The notes: generated by a model not told the origin, from the letters alone. A DNA stretch of 64,000 nt from Vanessa cardui (GCF_905220365.1 NC_061131.1:806001-870000), one strand, 5' to 3'; shown: positions 1 to 12,041, counted from the stretch's first letter. Made by a program: numbers and translations.

Positions 1-91
1 TATTTGTTTTATTATTCACTGTCTTTAAAATACATACAGAATTGTTATTTGTAACGAATCCGATGTTTTTTATGATACAGGTAAGTGAACT

Positions 92-328
92 TGTTGGTAT
101 GTGTTCACCATGGTCCATAGACAATTTCACAGTATATTTACCTTTCCTTAAATCGCCAGTGCAGCACCAACCTTAGGAATTAAGACGTTATCTCCCTTTT
201 GTGTGTAGAATTACAGTGCCGAACTCATCCTTCAAAACATAACAATAACAAGTACTGCAGTTTGGCGGTAGAATATCTGATGAGTGGTGGTACCCAGACG
301 GGCTTGCACAATATCCTACCACCAAAAA
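92..328 (+). repeat. Dispersed repeat family G (gggccacctgatgg type), degraded
   Basis: Family G recurs about ten times here. A full copy runs from 'gggccacctgatggtaagtg' through 'ccaccaaccttgggaacta' and 'ctggctcactcacccttc' to 'gacgggcttgcacaaagcc'. This copy keeps 'gcagcaccaaccttaggaat', 'tttggcggtagaatatctga' and 'cagacgggcttgcac'. It has no open frame and its class is unknown; a SINE or MITE is likely from its size of about 280 bp. Confidence 0.75.
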
Positions 329-832
329 ATTTATATTTATAGGACCTGTAAATACAGTGTTTATTTTGTATAACGTGTTTCGATATATTTTATCAAATCG
401 GTATTTTTTATTGGATCTAGAATACTATCATATCAGTGAAATCTTTTAACAAATATAAATATGCTTTTGTGAACAAAAAACATACGATAAAACAGTCCGC
501 TGCACGCTGTGTGAATGTAGCCTTATTAACAAGTTGATTACATACAGTTAGATATTTTGGTTGACATTAATGGTTATTGCTCAACCCAGAAGGGTCGTCG
601 TTTAAAGTTAAATAGCTTTTAGAGTTACCCAATATATGAACTATGTCACTCCAGTAAAACGAACAACGTATCAAGTTTTAAAATGATCGAAGAAAACTTT
701 CAAAATTCTCAAATTCTTTACATTTCAAAAACAGACACTGTTGGCGTTGTGTCGCACCGGTAATGTTGTTATAATTCATTGTCCGGTAAAGGTATTCTGT
801 AAGAAAAAAGTTGAAACTTATCGCATTATTAA
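329..832. other. Unannotated AT-rich stretch
   Basis: I see no exon-like frame, known repeat or RNA gene here. Confidence 0.5.
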
Positions 833-1052
833 GAGCTGAGATGGCGCTGTGGTTAGAACGCGTGCATCTTAACCGATGATTGCTGGTTCAAACCCAGGCA
901 AGCACCGCTGATTCATGTGCTTAATTAGTCTTTATAATTCATCTCGTGCTCAGCGGTGAAGGAAAACATCGTGAGGAAACCTGCTGTGACAAATTTCATA
1001 GAAATTCTGCCACATGTGTATTCCACCAACCCGAATTGGAACGCCAATGTCT
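833..1052 (+). mobile_element. tRNA-derived SINE (family S1), 3'-truncated
   Basis: The tRNA-like head reads gagctgagatgg, then 'gttagaacgcgtgcatctta' and the B box 'ggttcaaaccc'. The body follows with 'ggtgaaggaaaacatcgtga' and 'gccacatgtgtattccacca'. The usual tail (fully visible at 59936-60229) stops near 'ggaacgccaatg'. The RNA polymerase III boxes make a tRNA origin firm. It is not a tRNA gene, since no acceptor stem closes. Confidence 0.9.
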
Positions 1053-1689
1053 TAACTATAAAATAATTAAGAGTCGTATTAGAACCAGCATATAAGTGGA
1101 ATTGGAAATGGTGGGTCGTGGTTAAGCTGAGGCTTATTTTATAGTTGAACTTTGACTGTTATATTAGCAATGGTTTACGTGTCGAAACGTAAAAAGTTAC
1201 AGGATTAATTGTGACCCTTTTGGGTCACTATTGCCCTCACTCCCGGCACAAGTTTTAAACTTAATCGTAGAAGAAAATATGAATAGGAGTAATACCTGAA
1301 AATCATATCTACTTAAATTTTCTAAATAAACAAAATAATATTCATAGAACAACATAATTACATATTAAAACTGCAAAAGCTATGATCAATAATACTATAT
1401 ATACATCAGAATTAGTAAATATGGAACAATAATCATCTGTTTATTGTTTCGAGTCTGATTACTGAAAGTAAAAGTCATTGATATCGGTCCTTCTGGCACC
1501 GAGCCGCAATTATCGCGAATATTAACAGTGAATGTGATTGGAATGAATTAATTAACGATGGCAAAATAATTCACGTATCGATAAAACAAATATTTGCTGC
1601 GAGTTGTGAAGTTTTGAATTACGTAATGTTTGATATCTATTGTAACGATAGTTCGTGACGAGTTGAAAAAGTTGCTAGAACGTGTATTA
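1053..1689. other. Unannotated AT-rich stretch
   Basis: There is no supportable gene or repeat, only short simple AT runs. Confidence 0.5.
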
Positions 1690-1900
1690 AAAATTATTTA
1701 TTGATGGCAAAATTGGCACCCTTTCATTTCTTTCCACGTGATGGAAAGTGGGTGGGGGGGTGGGGCGTACTCCCCGCGGCTAAAAAACTAAAAAACCAGC
1801 GGTACCCTCGCCGTCTTTCGGAGGACGCCACGGGATCGCTTAAGCATGCTACCGTGACGAGTAAAATTGGCCCCTGCGTTAGTGATACTAATATCATTTT
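1690..1900. other. GC-rich, CpG-containing block of unknown origin
   Basis: This block stands out from its AT-rich surroundings: a run of G near 1750-1765, 'ccccgcggc', 'ggtaccctcgccgtctttcg' and 'ggaggacgccacgggatcgc'. Overlapping short frames exist on both strands but neither resembles a known protein. It could be the 5' end of a LINE or a relic of a host regulatory element; I cannot decide. Confidence 0.35.
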
Positions 1901-2561
1901 TAGTATCCAAAATGGAAGATTCAAATCTGTAAAATCCAACTCGTGACATAAATTGAACTTGTACTTATCATTTAATTTTTTTTTCAAATGTATGAGCTTG
2001 TAAAGCCTTCTTCTCAAGATGTTATAGACCTTCATGTATCATTTTACTAGTCAATCTTTGTCTGACGTTGATCATCATAAAAAGGATGCATAATATAAAA
2101 AAAAAAATTATTAATAACATGGACAGCCCACAATCATTAAAAAATTTAAAAAGTATTGATGATTGAAATATAACAACTGAATGATTGCGAATCATATCTA
2201 TTAGTGCAGACATAATATTTTATACGAGGGCTGAAATATTTATATATGAATAACATTTGTTCCTGTATTATAATTTGTCACGGAGCCCTTATCTACTATC
2301 AAATAATAAAACTTCATCCTAAAAATTTTGTTTTAATTGTAAGAAAATATACTTTATATTTGACTAACGATTAAAGAACATCCGTTTCGAAATTTATCCT
2401 CGATGGATGATTGAACATTCAATTAAATTTCCAAGAAGGACCAGCGAGAAACTTTGTAGTAGTAGTCGTAGTTTTTTCTACCAATGAAATTATAAACGCT
2501 TTGTAATATATTTCGTATGAAAATTGGTTAGAACATCGCTGTATTTTCAGAATACCTAATT

Positions 2562-2760
2562 TTTCTATAATAAAATCTATATTCATATTTTAAATGTGAA
2601 AGTAACTCTGTCTGTTTGGCTGTCCAACGACTAAACCGTTGAATCGAGTTTGAAATTTGGTATGAAACAAACTTGAGACTCTACTCCAACTCTCCTCTTC
2701 AAAGAAAGGACATAGGCTACACCCTAAAACGCGATCGACTTACTTTACTGGAAGTAAAAA
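2562..2760 (-). repeat. Dispersed repeat family T (acagacagagttactttcac type)
   Basis: Read on the minus strand, this copy ends with the family signature 'aagtaactctgtctg' (as seen on +) and contains 'aaaggacataggctac' and 'gaatcgagtttgaaatttgg'. The same family lies at 28994, 50003, 51300, 58150, 58704 and 60231. It has no open frame. These are probably non-autonomous element ends. Confidence 0.6.
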
Positions 2761-3106
2761 AAAAAATTCTAATTATGTTTTATTGTTTTCATCACTCTGA
2801 AAGTGGTAAAGATCCGTCTGTTGTACATCCATCGTCGTCATCCTACAAGGCAATAGATATTTGAGCATGATAAAACAAAATGCAAATGAACCATCATTAA
2901 CTAGATGCTAAGAGTTGCCCAGAGTCCCGACCTAAGCTAGAAGTTACAGCTCAAATAAAGTAATTACAAGGCGCGACTGAAATTGTTTCCTAAGTTGCAA
3001 CTACTTGTTCGTGGAGATAAAAATTTTTAACTTTCTAAGCTTGTTAGTATGTAGCCAATATAATATTCAAACATTATATGATGTAATGTAATGTCAGCAT
3101 CATCAT

Positions 3107-3923
3107 TATCATGATAAAGTATAAAACAACCTTTAAGATTGCGCAACGGATTTGGATGCGGTTTTTTTTTAAATAGATGAAGTGATTCGAGAGGAAGGTT
3201 TTTCTATATAATATAATTTTTTAATTTTTTTTTTTTTTTGAATTCTCGCAATGTTATTGCCGGACACAACATGAACTTACGTTCATCTGAAAATTTACTT
3301 TTAAATCCACCTGTGCAGAAAACAATTTGTTCCAAAAAATCTTTTACGGCTGAGGCTACTCGATTGTGGAATGCCCTCCCGCTTAATATCAAATCTGCAA
3401 CCTCTTTAACATTATTTAAAACTAAAGTTATTAATTATTACCTCACACTCTCACACTGAATGGCGACTAGATACCATTTGTTATTTGTATATATCTGTAT
3501 ATTTATATGTTTTTATGTATGACTCTATGTATATATGTATGTATAAATGTATTTATGTACCTAGCTATATGTATGTAGTAGTTTATTTATGTATTATATT
3601 ATTTGTATCTATGTATGTAGTCTATTTTACACCACCTACCATTTCTCTGTTGGCTACTACTCCATATCACCTCGGTTGTCTGGAAGAAATCGCTTTAAAG
3701 CGATAAGACCGCCGGTTGTACCATCTATTTTTTTTTTTTTATGTGTTCTTACTTATCTGTTTAATTTGTGGTGTACAATAAAGTGTTTAAATAAAAATAA
3801 AAATAAAATAAATAATAAGGAAACACTGATAATTTTAAAAGTTTCTGATGTAAAACTCAATTCAGTTTGAACTGTAGTCAAATTCTATAGTATATTTAGT
3901 TAATCAGGCTGGGTCGCTAGTTG
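3107..3923 (+). repeat. Dispersed repeat family C, split by a LINE fragment
   Basis: The left part (3107-3215) and right part (3819-3923) together match the uninterrupted copy at 30529-30784. 'cgcaacggattt...ggaaggttt' lies on the left and 'gaaacactgataatttta' plus 'agtatatttagt' on the right. The LINE 3' fragment at 3216-3818 therefore landed inside an older repeat. Confidence 0.7.
3216..3818 (+). pseudogene. LINE (Jockey/CR1-type) ORF2 C-terminus plus 3' UTR fragment
   Basis: The frame 3238-3459 encodes about 73 residues that match the C-terminal end of the longer LINE reverse-transcriptase frame at 24653-26047. Shared words are KSFT, RLWNALP and a terminal NYYL. Beyond the stop lies a 3' UTR with 'gtctggaagaaatcgcttt' and 'gtggtgtacaataaag', then an A-rich tail of aaaataaaat repeats. 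The minus-strand LINE at 24225 has the same UTR words in reverse complement. The fragment lacks all catalytic domains and is a typical 5'-truncated insertion. Confidence 0.85.
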
Positions 3924-4811
3924 TTTGTATAATCTCATGTTCACATACCATCTAGCGCTCAATTTGCAAGTCACCCTGTGTTCCTGTCTTTACATTGCTC
4001 TTTCACAAACGTCATGAAAAATGATATGCTTGTATGACGAAAAACGCTAGGGCAATTCTCCAACTGTCAATGACGTGTTTGCGTTTTGACTACCACGTAC
4101 CCCAAAAAACAATCTCGGACGACACCTACTTTCTTATATTTCAAGTGTTCTTCTGTTCTGAGTCTGTTCTGACGTAATAGCTTCACTGATAGTATCTATA
4201 GACGTCTGGTAACAATTAATTAATTGTTTATTCCTTCTTATTCCATTAAAAGGTTTATTATCCCTCGTATACGGTTTGACTATAAATGTTTACTTTTATT
4301 CGTACTTCCAAGTATAGTAATGGATGTTTAAGAAAATAGCTATTAATTTGTGTTCAAGTGTGAATTGAACTAGCGTACAATGGTTCCGTAGACTCATTAC
4401 TGACTGATAAATATAAAACCGTTTCAATCAACGCACAGTGAAAACTTAGTTTAGAAAAGTGAAACTTGTATATTTCATAAATTGCCACAAAAATATATTT
4501 GGATATTTACATTATTTTATTCAATACTATCATCCTCGAGGTAATTTTTAAACGGAATTTACTTATAATGTTTTGTCATTGACATCATCGTTCGAAAAAC
4601 GTCATCACAGAGAAATTTTAAAAATAAAAGTATCCTTAAAGTTATAAAATGAGCTCTTCCTCCAAGACTTAATTTTAGATAAAATCAAATGCACTTTTAC
4701 GCAGCGAATACTATAAAAGTAAATAGCGAACAAGTGCTTTACTTAATAGTATAAATAAAGTTTTGTAATGATCATTACTAAAATGTACCAAGCGTATATT
4801 TCTATAGATTG
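3924..4811. other. Unannotated stretch
   Basis: I find no coding frame of note and no recognised repeat in these roughly 890 bases. Confidence 0.45.
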
Positions 4812-5040
4812 CATTTGTAGCCACTTGATAGTAAATAACCCCAACAACCATTTACATTGACACTATAAGAAATTTGAACAATTCCTAACATCACCAATGT
4901 GCTACCCACCTTAGAAATAAACTCCTTAATTATTATATTCCTTATAGCTTGTGTTTTACTGGCTCACTCCTCAAACCAGAACCCTTCTTGTGTTCTGGTA
5001 AGTATTGCTGCTTCTAGAATATATATTGAGTTGTGAAACC
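4812..5040 (+). repeat. Repeat family G, diverged copy
   Basis: It retains 'gccacttgatagtaaata', 'caccaatgtgctacccacc' and 'actggctcactcctcaaacc' in the family order. It shares the variant 'gtattgctgcttctagaata' with the next copy at 5070, so the two may have a common immediate source. Confidence 0.7.
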
Positions 5041-5069
5041 AATGCATTTGTCTGCGTTATGCATTTTTT

Positions 5070-5625
5070 TTTATACGGGCCACCTGATAGTTAGTAGTCC
5101 CCGTCACTCATAAACGTTGACGCTGTAAAAAAATTGAACCATTCCTTGCATCAGCAATGTGTTACCAACCTTGGGAATGAACACCTTAATTTTTATGTCT
5201 CTTGTTTCCTGTATTTTACTCGCTCACTCCTCAAATCAAAGCACTTGTTGTGTTCTGGAAAGTATTGCTACTTCTAGAATATATAGATGTGGAACCAAAG
5301 CTTACTTGGTGGTAGGGCTTTGTGCAAGCCCCTCTGGGTAGGTACCAACTACTCACCAGTTATTCTACCGCCAAACAACAGAACTCAGTATTGTTGTGTT
5401 CCGGTCTGAAGGGTGAGTGAGCCAGTGTAACTGTAGTTACACTGGCTCACTGTGTGGTGCCTGTAGGCACAAGGGACATAACATCTTGGTTCCCAAGGTT
5501 GGTGGCACATTGACGATGTAAGGAATAGTTAATAATTCTTACAGCGTTAATGTCTATGGGCGATGGTGACCACTTACCATCAGGTGGCCCATATGCTCGT
5601 CCGCCAACCTAAACCATAAAAAAAA
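5070..5625. repeat. Head-to-head inverted pair of family G repeats
   Basis: A + strand copy (about 5070-5300: 'cgggccacctgatagttagt', 'gttaccaaccttgggaatga') is followed by a minus-strand copy (about 5305-5625: 'ggtggtagggctttgtgcaa', then 'accatcaggtggcccatatg'). The right copy is closer to the family consensus than the left one, so they probably arose from separate insertions or an inverted duplication followed by unequal decay. Confidence 0.8.
5416..5451. repeat. Perfect 17-bp palindrome with 2-nt loop
   Basis: The left arm 5416-5432 is agtgagccagtgtaact and the right arm 5435-5451 is its exact reverse complement, with 'gt' between. It lies in the minus-strand family G copy, where a normal copy has only one arm, so the extra arm is a local inverted duplication. 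Confidence 0.9.
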
Positions 5626-5775
5626 AAGCTTTGTATTAAGTCCACCAAGCTCAATATTCACCAAATTCATATAAATCATTGAAACGCATTGAGCTAAACT
5701 GTTTATTTTAATTATGATCTTATTTAGCATAACATACTGAAATAGAATTAGAAAACTTAACTTAGACGGGGAATC

Positions 5776-5871
5776 GCTGGATGCAGGCAGCTATTCACCG
5801 GTCAAGGTGGAAATCTTTGGGAGAGGCCTATATTCAGCAGTGGACGTCTACAGCTGACATGATGATGATGA
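5776..5871 (+). pseudogene. RTE-type LINE ORF2 extreme C-terminus and (ATG)n tail
   Basis: The sequence from 'gctggatgcaggcag' to 'gacatgatgatgatga' reads in one frame as WMQAA...RSRWKSLGEAYIQQW. This is the characteristic last stretch of lepidopteran RTE-clade LINE ORF2 proteins, followed by the ATG-repeat tail. Only about 30 codons remain; the catalytic domains are absent. The clade call is from memory of the motif. Confidence 0.7.
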
Positions 5872-6464
5872 GTGAAATAGATATTGCCCCAAATAAATGT
5901 CCAAAATTAATGTAAAGGTAAAATCAATCGCATCTAAATTTAGACCAAAAGTAAATCAGATATTCGGAACTGTGCAATTTATTAATTAATAGGGCGTTTG
6001 AAATTAAAATATTCATGAGTACCTTCAGAATATTGGAACATTGATTTGCATTTTATGAAAACTTAAGCTTATATGAGTCAATGACCTTTTCGATATTTTT
6101 GATACTTCCCTATGATAAAACTTTACCTCTTTAGTTACTTTATCTCATTTATGGTATATTCTAACTTTTAATACGGTTAATATAAGCGTGAATTTTTTAC
6201 TAATCAGAATTCTCTATGTCCACAGATTTTATCAAGAAAAGTAAAAAGGGTACTAATATAGTGAATCTACGTAGTAGTCTGTTCGTTTTATAAATATGCG
6301 TCGCAAAAATATGGACTGTCCCTCATATTATTCAAATACAAATATTAATTTATTTTAGATAGATGTAGACTTAAAAATGAGGATTTTTGACCAGACATTC
6401 TGTCAGATATTCTGGCTTAACAAAATATTTTTTTTATTTTTGAAACGACCTGGTCGTTTTTTTT
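5872..6464. other. Unannotated AT-rich stretch
   Basis: Nothing supportable was seen here. Confidence 0.5.
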
Positions 6465-6707
6465 ATGTAATATAGGTTGGTGGAGTAAATGGGCCATCTG
6501 ATGATAAGAGGTCGCCATCGCCCTTACAATAGCTCTCTTAGAAGTATTAACCATTCCTTAGATCGAAAATGCGCCACCAACTTTGATGTAATCCCTTGTA
6601 TCTGAAGTTACAGTAACTAACCTCCTCTCCTCTCCTCTCTCTCCTTCCTCTTGAGGAAGCTTTGCTGGGTAGGTACCACTCGTAGGGCCTTGGCCCTACC
6701 ACCAAGA
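6465..6707 (+). repeat. Repeat family G, diverged, with a CT-rich insert
   Basis: Family words 'ggccatctgatgataag', 'gcgccaccaactttg' and 'gccctaccaccaag' are present. The middle is replaced by a CTCCTCTCC-type pyrimidine run near 6622-6650. Confidence 0.75.
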
Positions 6708-7085
6708 AATAGTATGATAACGTATAGCATACAAATGTTATTCAACGGTGTTTTAGAAATTTGCAATTGAAATTCGCTTAACATGTCTCTTCGCTTTCGT
6801 GTACATTCACTGAATGAAATAAATTGCCTGTCTCGTTACGTTACGTTTTACGTTTAAACGATAACGCCCCCACAAATCCACACTGCGAAATTCGTCTAAT
6901 GGCAAATGGCTTATACTGTGAGTAATCTCAGTTTTAAGTAAATTCTTGGTAATATCTTCTTTCCGAAACGGAGATAGCTTAACAGTGTTTGTTTGCCTAC
7001 TTGAATAAAGAACATTTTTCTTTGATTAAAAAACACTTACGAAATGTTTCAAATAGAAAAAATACATGTCTTGTCCATGAGGCTT

Positions 7086-7225
7086 GTCGAGTCAAAGTCA
7101 AAAATTCTTTATTTGATTTGGAAGCGTTACACATGCTTATTGACGGTCAAAGATCTACTGCCGGTTCGGAAATTAAAACCTCGAATTTGAGAAGGACCTG
7201 CGAAAGAAACTCAATGGGTTCTTTT
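7086..7225 (-). repeat. RTE-like 3' tail repeat (family R), minus strand
   Basis: In reverse complement it shows 'ttccgaaccggcagtag' and a terminal 'aataaagaatttttgact'. These are diverged forms of 'tttccgaaccggtggtag' and 'gaataaagtttattttgat' seen in the better copy at 54150-54331. Confidence 0.6.
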
Positions 7226-7404
7226 AAATGGTAATGGTATGATTGACAGCCTGGAGGCCACAAGCTTGAAGTCCTATAAACATAAACTCTGATTCTGTAA
7301 AATACTGTCTCAATGTACTCTTGTGTGACTTACACCTTGTATTCATCGGATCATATGCAACAAAGAAAGTGCGGGATCTGCTACCATTAACTTATTATCA
7401 CGGT

Positions 7405-7577
7405 TGTTTTTTTCGAACCTATACGACATGGTACGTTTTTTTCCTGTACCTTCAAGGAAAAAAGCGTTCTCATTCCTTAAAGATCGGTAAGTCACCTACA
7501 CGCCCAATATTGGAGATGTCCGTGGACGGATTCCACTTATCATCAGGTGACCCTCCCTTGCCACCAAAAAAATAAAA
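7405..7577 (+). repeat. Dispersed repeat family K
   Basis: The words 'ccttcaaggaaaaaagcg', 'agatgtccgtggacgg' and 'cttatcatcaggtgaccctc' match a second, diverged copy at 59362-59525. The open frame across it (7321-7575) is not shared in kind with the other copy and I do not call it coding. Confidence 0.6.
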
Positions 7578-8040
7578 ACTATCCCTGTGGAAAAATAACC
7601 TCCATGTTCCGTGACTATGAGAAAATACGTCACATTAGTGATTAATTGTTATAATAAAATACAACATTCATATACGACATCTGGTTACCATTATAATTTA
7701 TGAAGATAATAATTCTCTTGATAGCTTAAGATATAATAAGGAAAACGTAAAAGTAAATATTCGTTCGGTATTTAAAATTATATCTTCGTGTCGTTTTGCA
7801 ATTTTCGTTATGATATTGGTAGTCGATATGGCAAATGAGACCAACTACCATTGGGAACTAAAATGTTATGCCTCTTGTGTTTGTTGTTATATTAGCTGGT
7901 TAACATAAACACTATTATCTATTGCTGAGTCGTTGAGTATCTGTTGAGCGGATGCTACTTTCCCAAAACTATCTACTGAAAGTCCTACCATATAACTAAA
8001 TGTTTAAATAGATACAAATATATACTAAAACTAGTTACTG

Positions 8041-8232
8041 TAAAAATCTTGACCGCGTGGAATGGTAGCCATAATGCTAACAGCATTTCGCCGTTGCATC
8101 GCAATTCCGATCCTCTGGGCAAAAAGCGAACCAGCCCTCCTGTCACCAGTGTAGGCAATGAGGCGAGGTGTTATACTTTTGATGAAGCTTTTTGCACCAC
8201 TACTCCAACGGCTAGGCGTCTCGACTTCAAAT
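8041..8232 (+). repeat. Dispersed repeat family W, copy A
   Basis: It starts 'cttgaccgcgtggaatgg' and holds 'gggcaaaaagcgaaccagc' and 'tgaagctttttgcaccac'. Related copies are at 31590 (duplication partner) and 59600 (diverged). A short frame is open across it, but the A/B differences are mostly amino-acid-changing, so coding is not supported. Confidence 0.6.
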
Positions 8233-8461
8233 AATATAATGTACCATATAACTTGAATTAATAGGCGCCAAAAAACTTTGAGACCACTTTTTCAACACTC
8301 CTTAATGCCCTTGTAACAAGGGTCAGTTTTTTCCAAAAAATCTGAAAAAATTGTACCAAATGAACATACCATACCATATAAAAATGAGAATTGAAAGTAG
8401 AAATTAAAAGTAACAACCCGTAAACTGTCTGGTAAAATAAAGTTTGGTGCAAATTTCACGA

Positions 8462-8645
8462 CGCTGATTCAACGCGGGTTGGTACACATGTGGCGAAATT
8501 TAACTGAAGTTAGACATATGCAGGTTTCCTCTCTATTTACCTTCACCGCCGAGTGTGAGATGAATTACAATCACAAATTAGGCATATGGAAAGTTAGTGG
8601 GGCTTGTCTGGGGTCTAAACTCAATCATTTGTGAGTTGTTAAGAT
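8462..8645 (-). mobile_element. SINE S1, decayed, copy A
   Basis: On the minus strand it keeps 'acatgtggcgaaattt', 'gcaggtttcctc' and 'ttaccttcaccgccgag'. The tRNA-like head is nearly unrecognisable. Confidence 0.7.
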
Positions 8646-9148
8646 TACTATGCTTTATCCGATGATGAGTATTGGGCTATTCTCCGCTCTGAAAATTATA
8701 AGAAAATATCTAGGCAAAGATAGTTTGGTGCCTTTTCCTACAAAGCAACCAATTTTTTATTTCTTTTTTGCTTCGCAACTTTTGTTTCCATTTCAAATTA
8801 TCTTTTAAAACAATTGTAAAGAATATAAAAGAAAATATACTTACCTTAAATTGGCATGAATAATTACAGTATTATTCATTAGTAAATTCAAATGACCACT
8901 ATAACACTACACTAGCAACATTCTTTGTAAAAGAGAGGCTTCACTTGAAATCAGACCCTCTAGTTTTTTTATAGCGGTCTTTGAGAACGTGCAAAATTAA
9001 TAAAAGCTCTCGGTTTAGCTTATTTCTCGTTTTATAAGTAATAACAAATAAGAAAATGTTTTTATTACTAACACATTTATACGACGGTAAGTGGTCACTA
9101 CCGCCAAATACCCATATACATTAGCCCTAAGAAATATCAGATTTTTTT

Positions 9149-9334
9149 TATGGTATAGGTTGGCGGACGAGCATATGGGCCACCTGATGGTAGGTGGTCA
9201 CCATCGCCCATAGACAATGACGCTGTAAGAAATATTAACTATTCATTACATCGTCAATGTGCCACCAACCTTGGGAACTAAGATGTTATTTCCCTTGTGC
9301 CTGTAGTTACTCTAGCTCACCCACCCTTCTATAT
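9149..9334 (+). repeat. Repeat family G, copy A
   Basis: A well-preserved 5' two-thirds of the family: 'gcatatgggccacctgatgg' through 'ccaccaaccttgggaacta' to 'tagctcacccaccctt', then truncated. Confidence 0.85.
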
Positions 9335-10189
9335 GGCTCTATATTATATTCTTAACTTTTTCTTCAGCATTCCTTAAGATGATTAAGATTCTGACTGATG
9401 TGATACTCGTCTTGTTCGTTTTAGTTACTTCAACAGCATAACGTCTTATGTTACTACGAGTATATATGTGTAGTTTCACATTCTTGGGTCAGACGATATC
9501 AATATGATCTTTGTGATCTTCATAGAGCTATTCGCGTGATCTATTACCCTGAGTCCCAAATTTTCCTTAAGGAACAAAACTAAAGTGATTATAACATTGA
9601 ATTTCACTTTCCAATATGTCAAAGTAATGTATGCATGTTCATAAAAATGAATGTCAATGTAAATTTATGACTTATATACTACAGGCGAAATACTAAATAT
9701 ACTACAGAATGAATTTTGAAATTGAAAACAATGCACAACATTCACAGCTTTTTGTTATTAGATAAAACAAACCGTTATGTCCTGCGTTTTAAATCTGTAA
9801 TATGATCAAAAATATTCATTTAAATTATTTTCTTTAAGAGGTCAAATTAATCAATTTTAAATGAAAAATGTATTTAAGATACTTAATATGATGAAGAATA
9901 AAAACTATATGTCTTCATAAGTAAGCCATTATTTCTCATGAAAAGTAAAGGATAACAAAATTGTTGTTATGGGTTATCCCTAAGAGGTAGACACACACTA
10001 TCGACCTTTTTTGTACTCATTTTTAAAGGGTGCAATTCTGTAGAATATTATTTTGATCTATCTCGTAAGGTTTAGCTAACACTTAATTCACGTAAAAAAT
10101 GTTTATTTACGACATCACATTAGAAAACGTCTCGAATAAGTGGCAGAGAGACGGCAGATAGTGACTTTGTTTTATACTATATGAATATT
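9335..10189. other. Unannotated, single-copy-looking part of the duplicated unit
   Basis: There is no coding frame and no known repeat. It is nearly identical in copy B. Confidence 0.5.
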
Positions 10190-10478
10190 GAGCTGAGATG
10201 GCCCAGTGCTAGAAAACGTGGATCTTAACCGATGATTTCAGGTTCAAACCCAGGGAACCACCACTGAATATTCATGTGGTTAATTTGGTTTATATATCAT
10301 CCCGTGCTCGGCGGTGAAGGAAAACATCGTGAGGAAACCTGCATGTGTCAAATTTCATTGAAATTCTTCCACATGTGCATTCCACCAACCCGCATTGGAA
10401 CAGCGATAGGTTCCAAACCATCTCCTTAATAGGAGAGGAGACCTTAACCCAGCATTGGGTAATTTACAGGCTGTTACT
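10190..10478 (+). mobile_element. SINE S1, near full length, copy A
   Basis: Head 'gagctgagatggcccagtg', B box 'ggttcaaaccc', body 'cggtgaaggaaaacatcgtg', and tail 'aatttacaggctgtta'. Confidence 0.9.
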
Positions 10479-10757
10479 TTTACTTTATTTTATACTATAT
10501 AATGATGGTTAGTGCAAAGAATGAGTGCGCTGGTTACTAATAAAAACATTCAATATCAAATACAAAACATATTTATTTAATATACAGCTAGAATTGCACT
10601 AATAAATGTATAATTATGTGTATGTGTATGTATGTGGTATATGTATGTGTATGTATATATGTATATGTGTACATATGTTTATAGCATATGATCTTGAAAA
10701 TTGGCTTCGTTATCGAGTTACGTAACTATGGTCTACCACCGGCTTAATTACTTTATT

Positions 10758-10762
<5 letters not shown>

Positions 10763-10804
<42 letters not shown>
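10763..10804. repeat. (AT)n microsatellite, copy A
   Basis: A 42-bp AT array. The partner array in copy B (34314-34375) is 62 bp, so the locus is length-variable between the copies. Confidence 0.95.
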
Positions 10805-10807
<3 letters not shown>

Positions 10808-12041
10808 AATACTCGTACATATATCTAAATTGGTTGTATTTAATATATATTAGAAATATAACATAAACATTTTTTTTTTCCATAGATACATATATAAATA
10901 CGTATTATCTCACCTTAATGGTATGGCTCCGTTGCTTGCATCGTGTTGTTCCATCGACTATATGTTAGCTATGCTGAGAAAACTGCCGCTAATAACGAAG
11001 TATTGTTACCCATTTGATTTAACTATTACTCTCGTGGGTAGTCTAGAAATAAAAGAATAATAATTCAATAATTATTTATTTTTTTTATATGAGCTCACAT
11101 AATATATTTATAACTCACCATCGACTCCAACGTCCAACAATTTTTTTTTTTTTTCTGGGTCTCACTTTTCGTGTTCATTGTTATTTATAAAAAAGCAGAA
11201 TAAACAAATAATCGGCGCACGTGGCATTCTGATAACATTCCCAGTTGTCTGTAACTGGTTTTGTTTTTTCTTTTTTTTTTTGTTTACATAATAATAGATA
11301 CCTATGTATATTGAAAAATTACTATTTAATGTGTGCAGATTTATTTAATGAATATAATATATATATAATGTATATTGTCTATTCTATATATATTTATATT
11401 AATGTATTATTATATATTATTATAGTAGTATCCCATTATAATTTGGTCACCGCCCGTCAGTAGTTATCAAAAAGGGTACCATTGAAAACCAGCATTAGGT
11501 GTCCACACCTATTAATTGCTGAATGGTACACCTATTTGGGACATGTCATATATGTTTATTGTAATATAGAATTTTTTTTTTTTTGTTTCTTTTAACCCTT
11601 TTTTTGTATTAATTAATTTTTTATTGTTAATTTTTTTTAAATGTTTTTTCGTTTAAATGTTAATAGTAATTTAAGTTGTTTTTCTTTAGTCACCTTTTTT
11701 TTTTATTAATTTCTAATTTTGAAGTAACTTATATATATTTTGATATTTTTTTGTACGGTCCCAAATAAAAGTGTTCTTTCTTTCTTTTCTTTCTAATATT
11801 ACCCATATTCAAAAGATTAATATTTCTTTTGTTGGAAAATTAATAAGCTTGTTCAACAAGCTACTAGAAAACGTTTTAAATGATTCAATTGTAAAATTCA
11901 AAACAATCGGTGAAGGAATTATTGTTTGTTAAAGGATATTGTAAAACTAATAACTTCTTTGACGGTAATAAACCGGGAGCGAAATAATCGCCTCAAGGCA
12001 ATTTCAAATAGAACTATGAAGAATGAAGTTAATTTAATCTG
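10805..12041. other. AT/T-rich low-complexity stretch
   Basis: Long T runs (11142-11154, 11271-11281, 11572-11583), TTTCTTTC-like repeats near 11775-11800 and TATA arrays occur. No gene is supportable. Copy B lacks the TTTC array near its matching position 35333. Confidence 0.6.
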
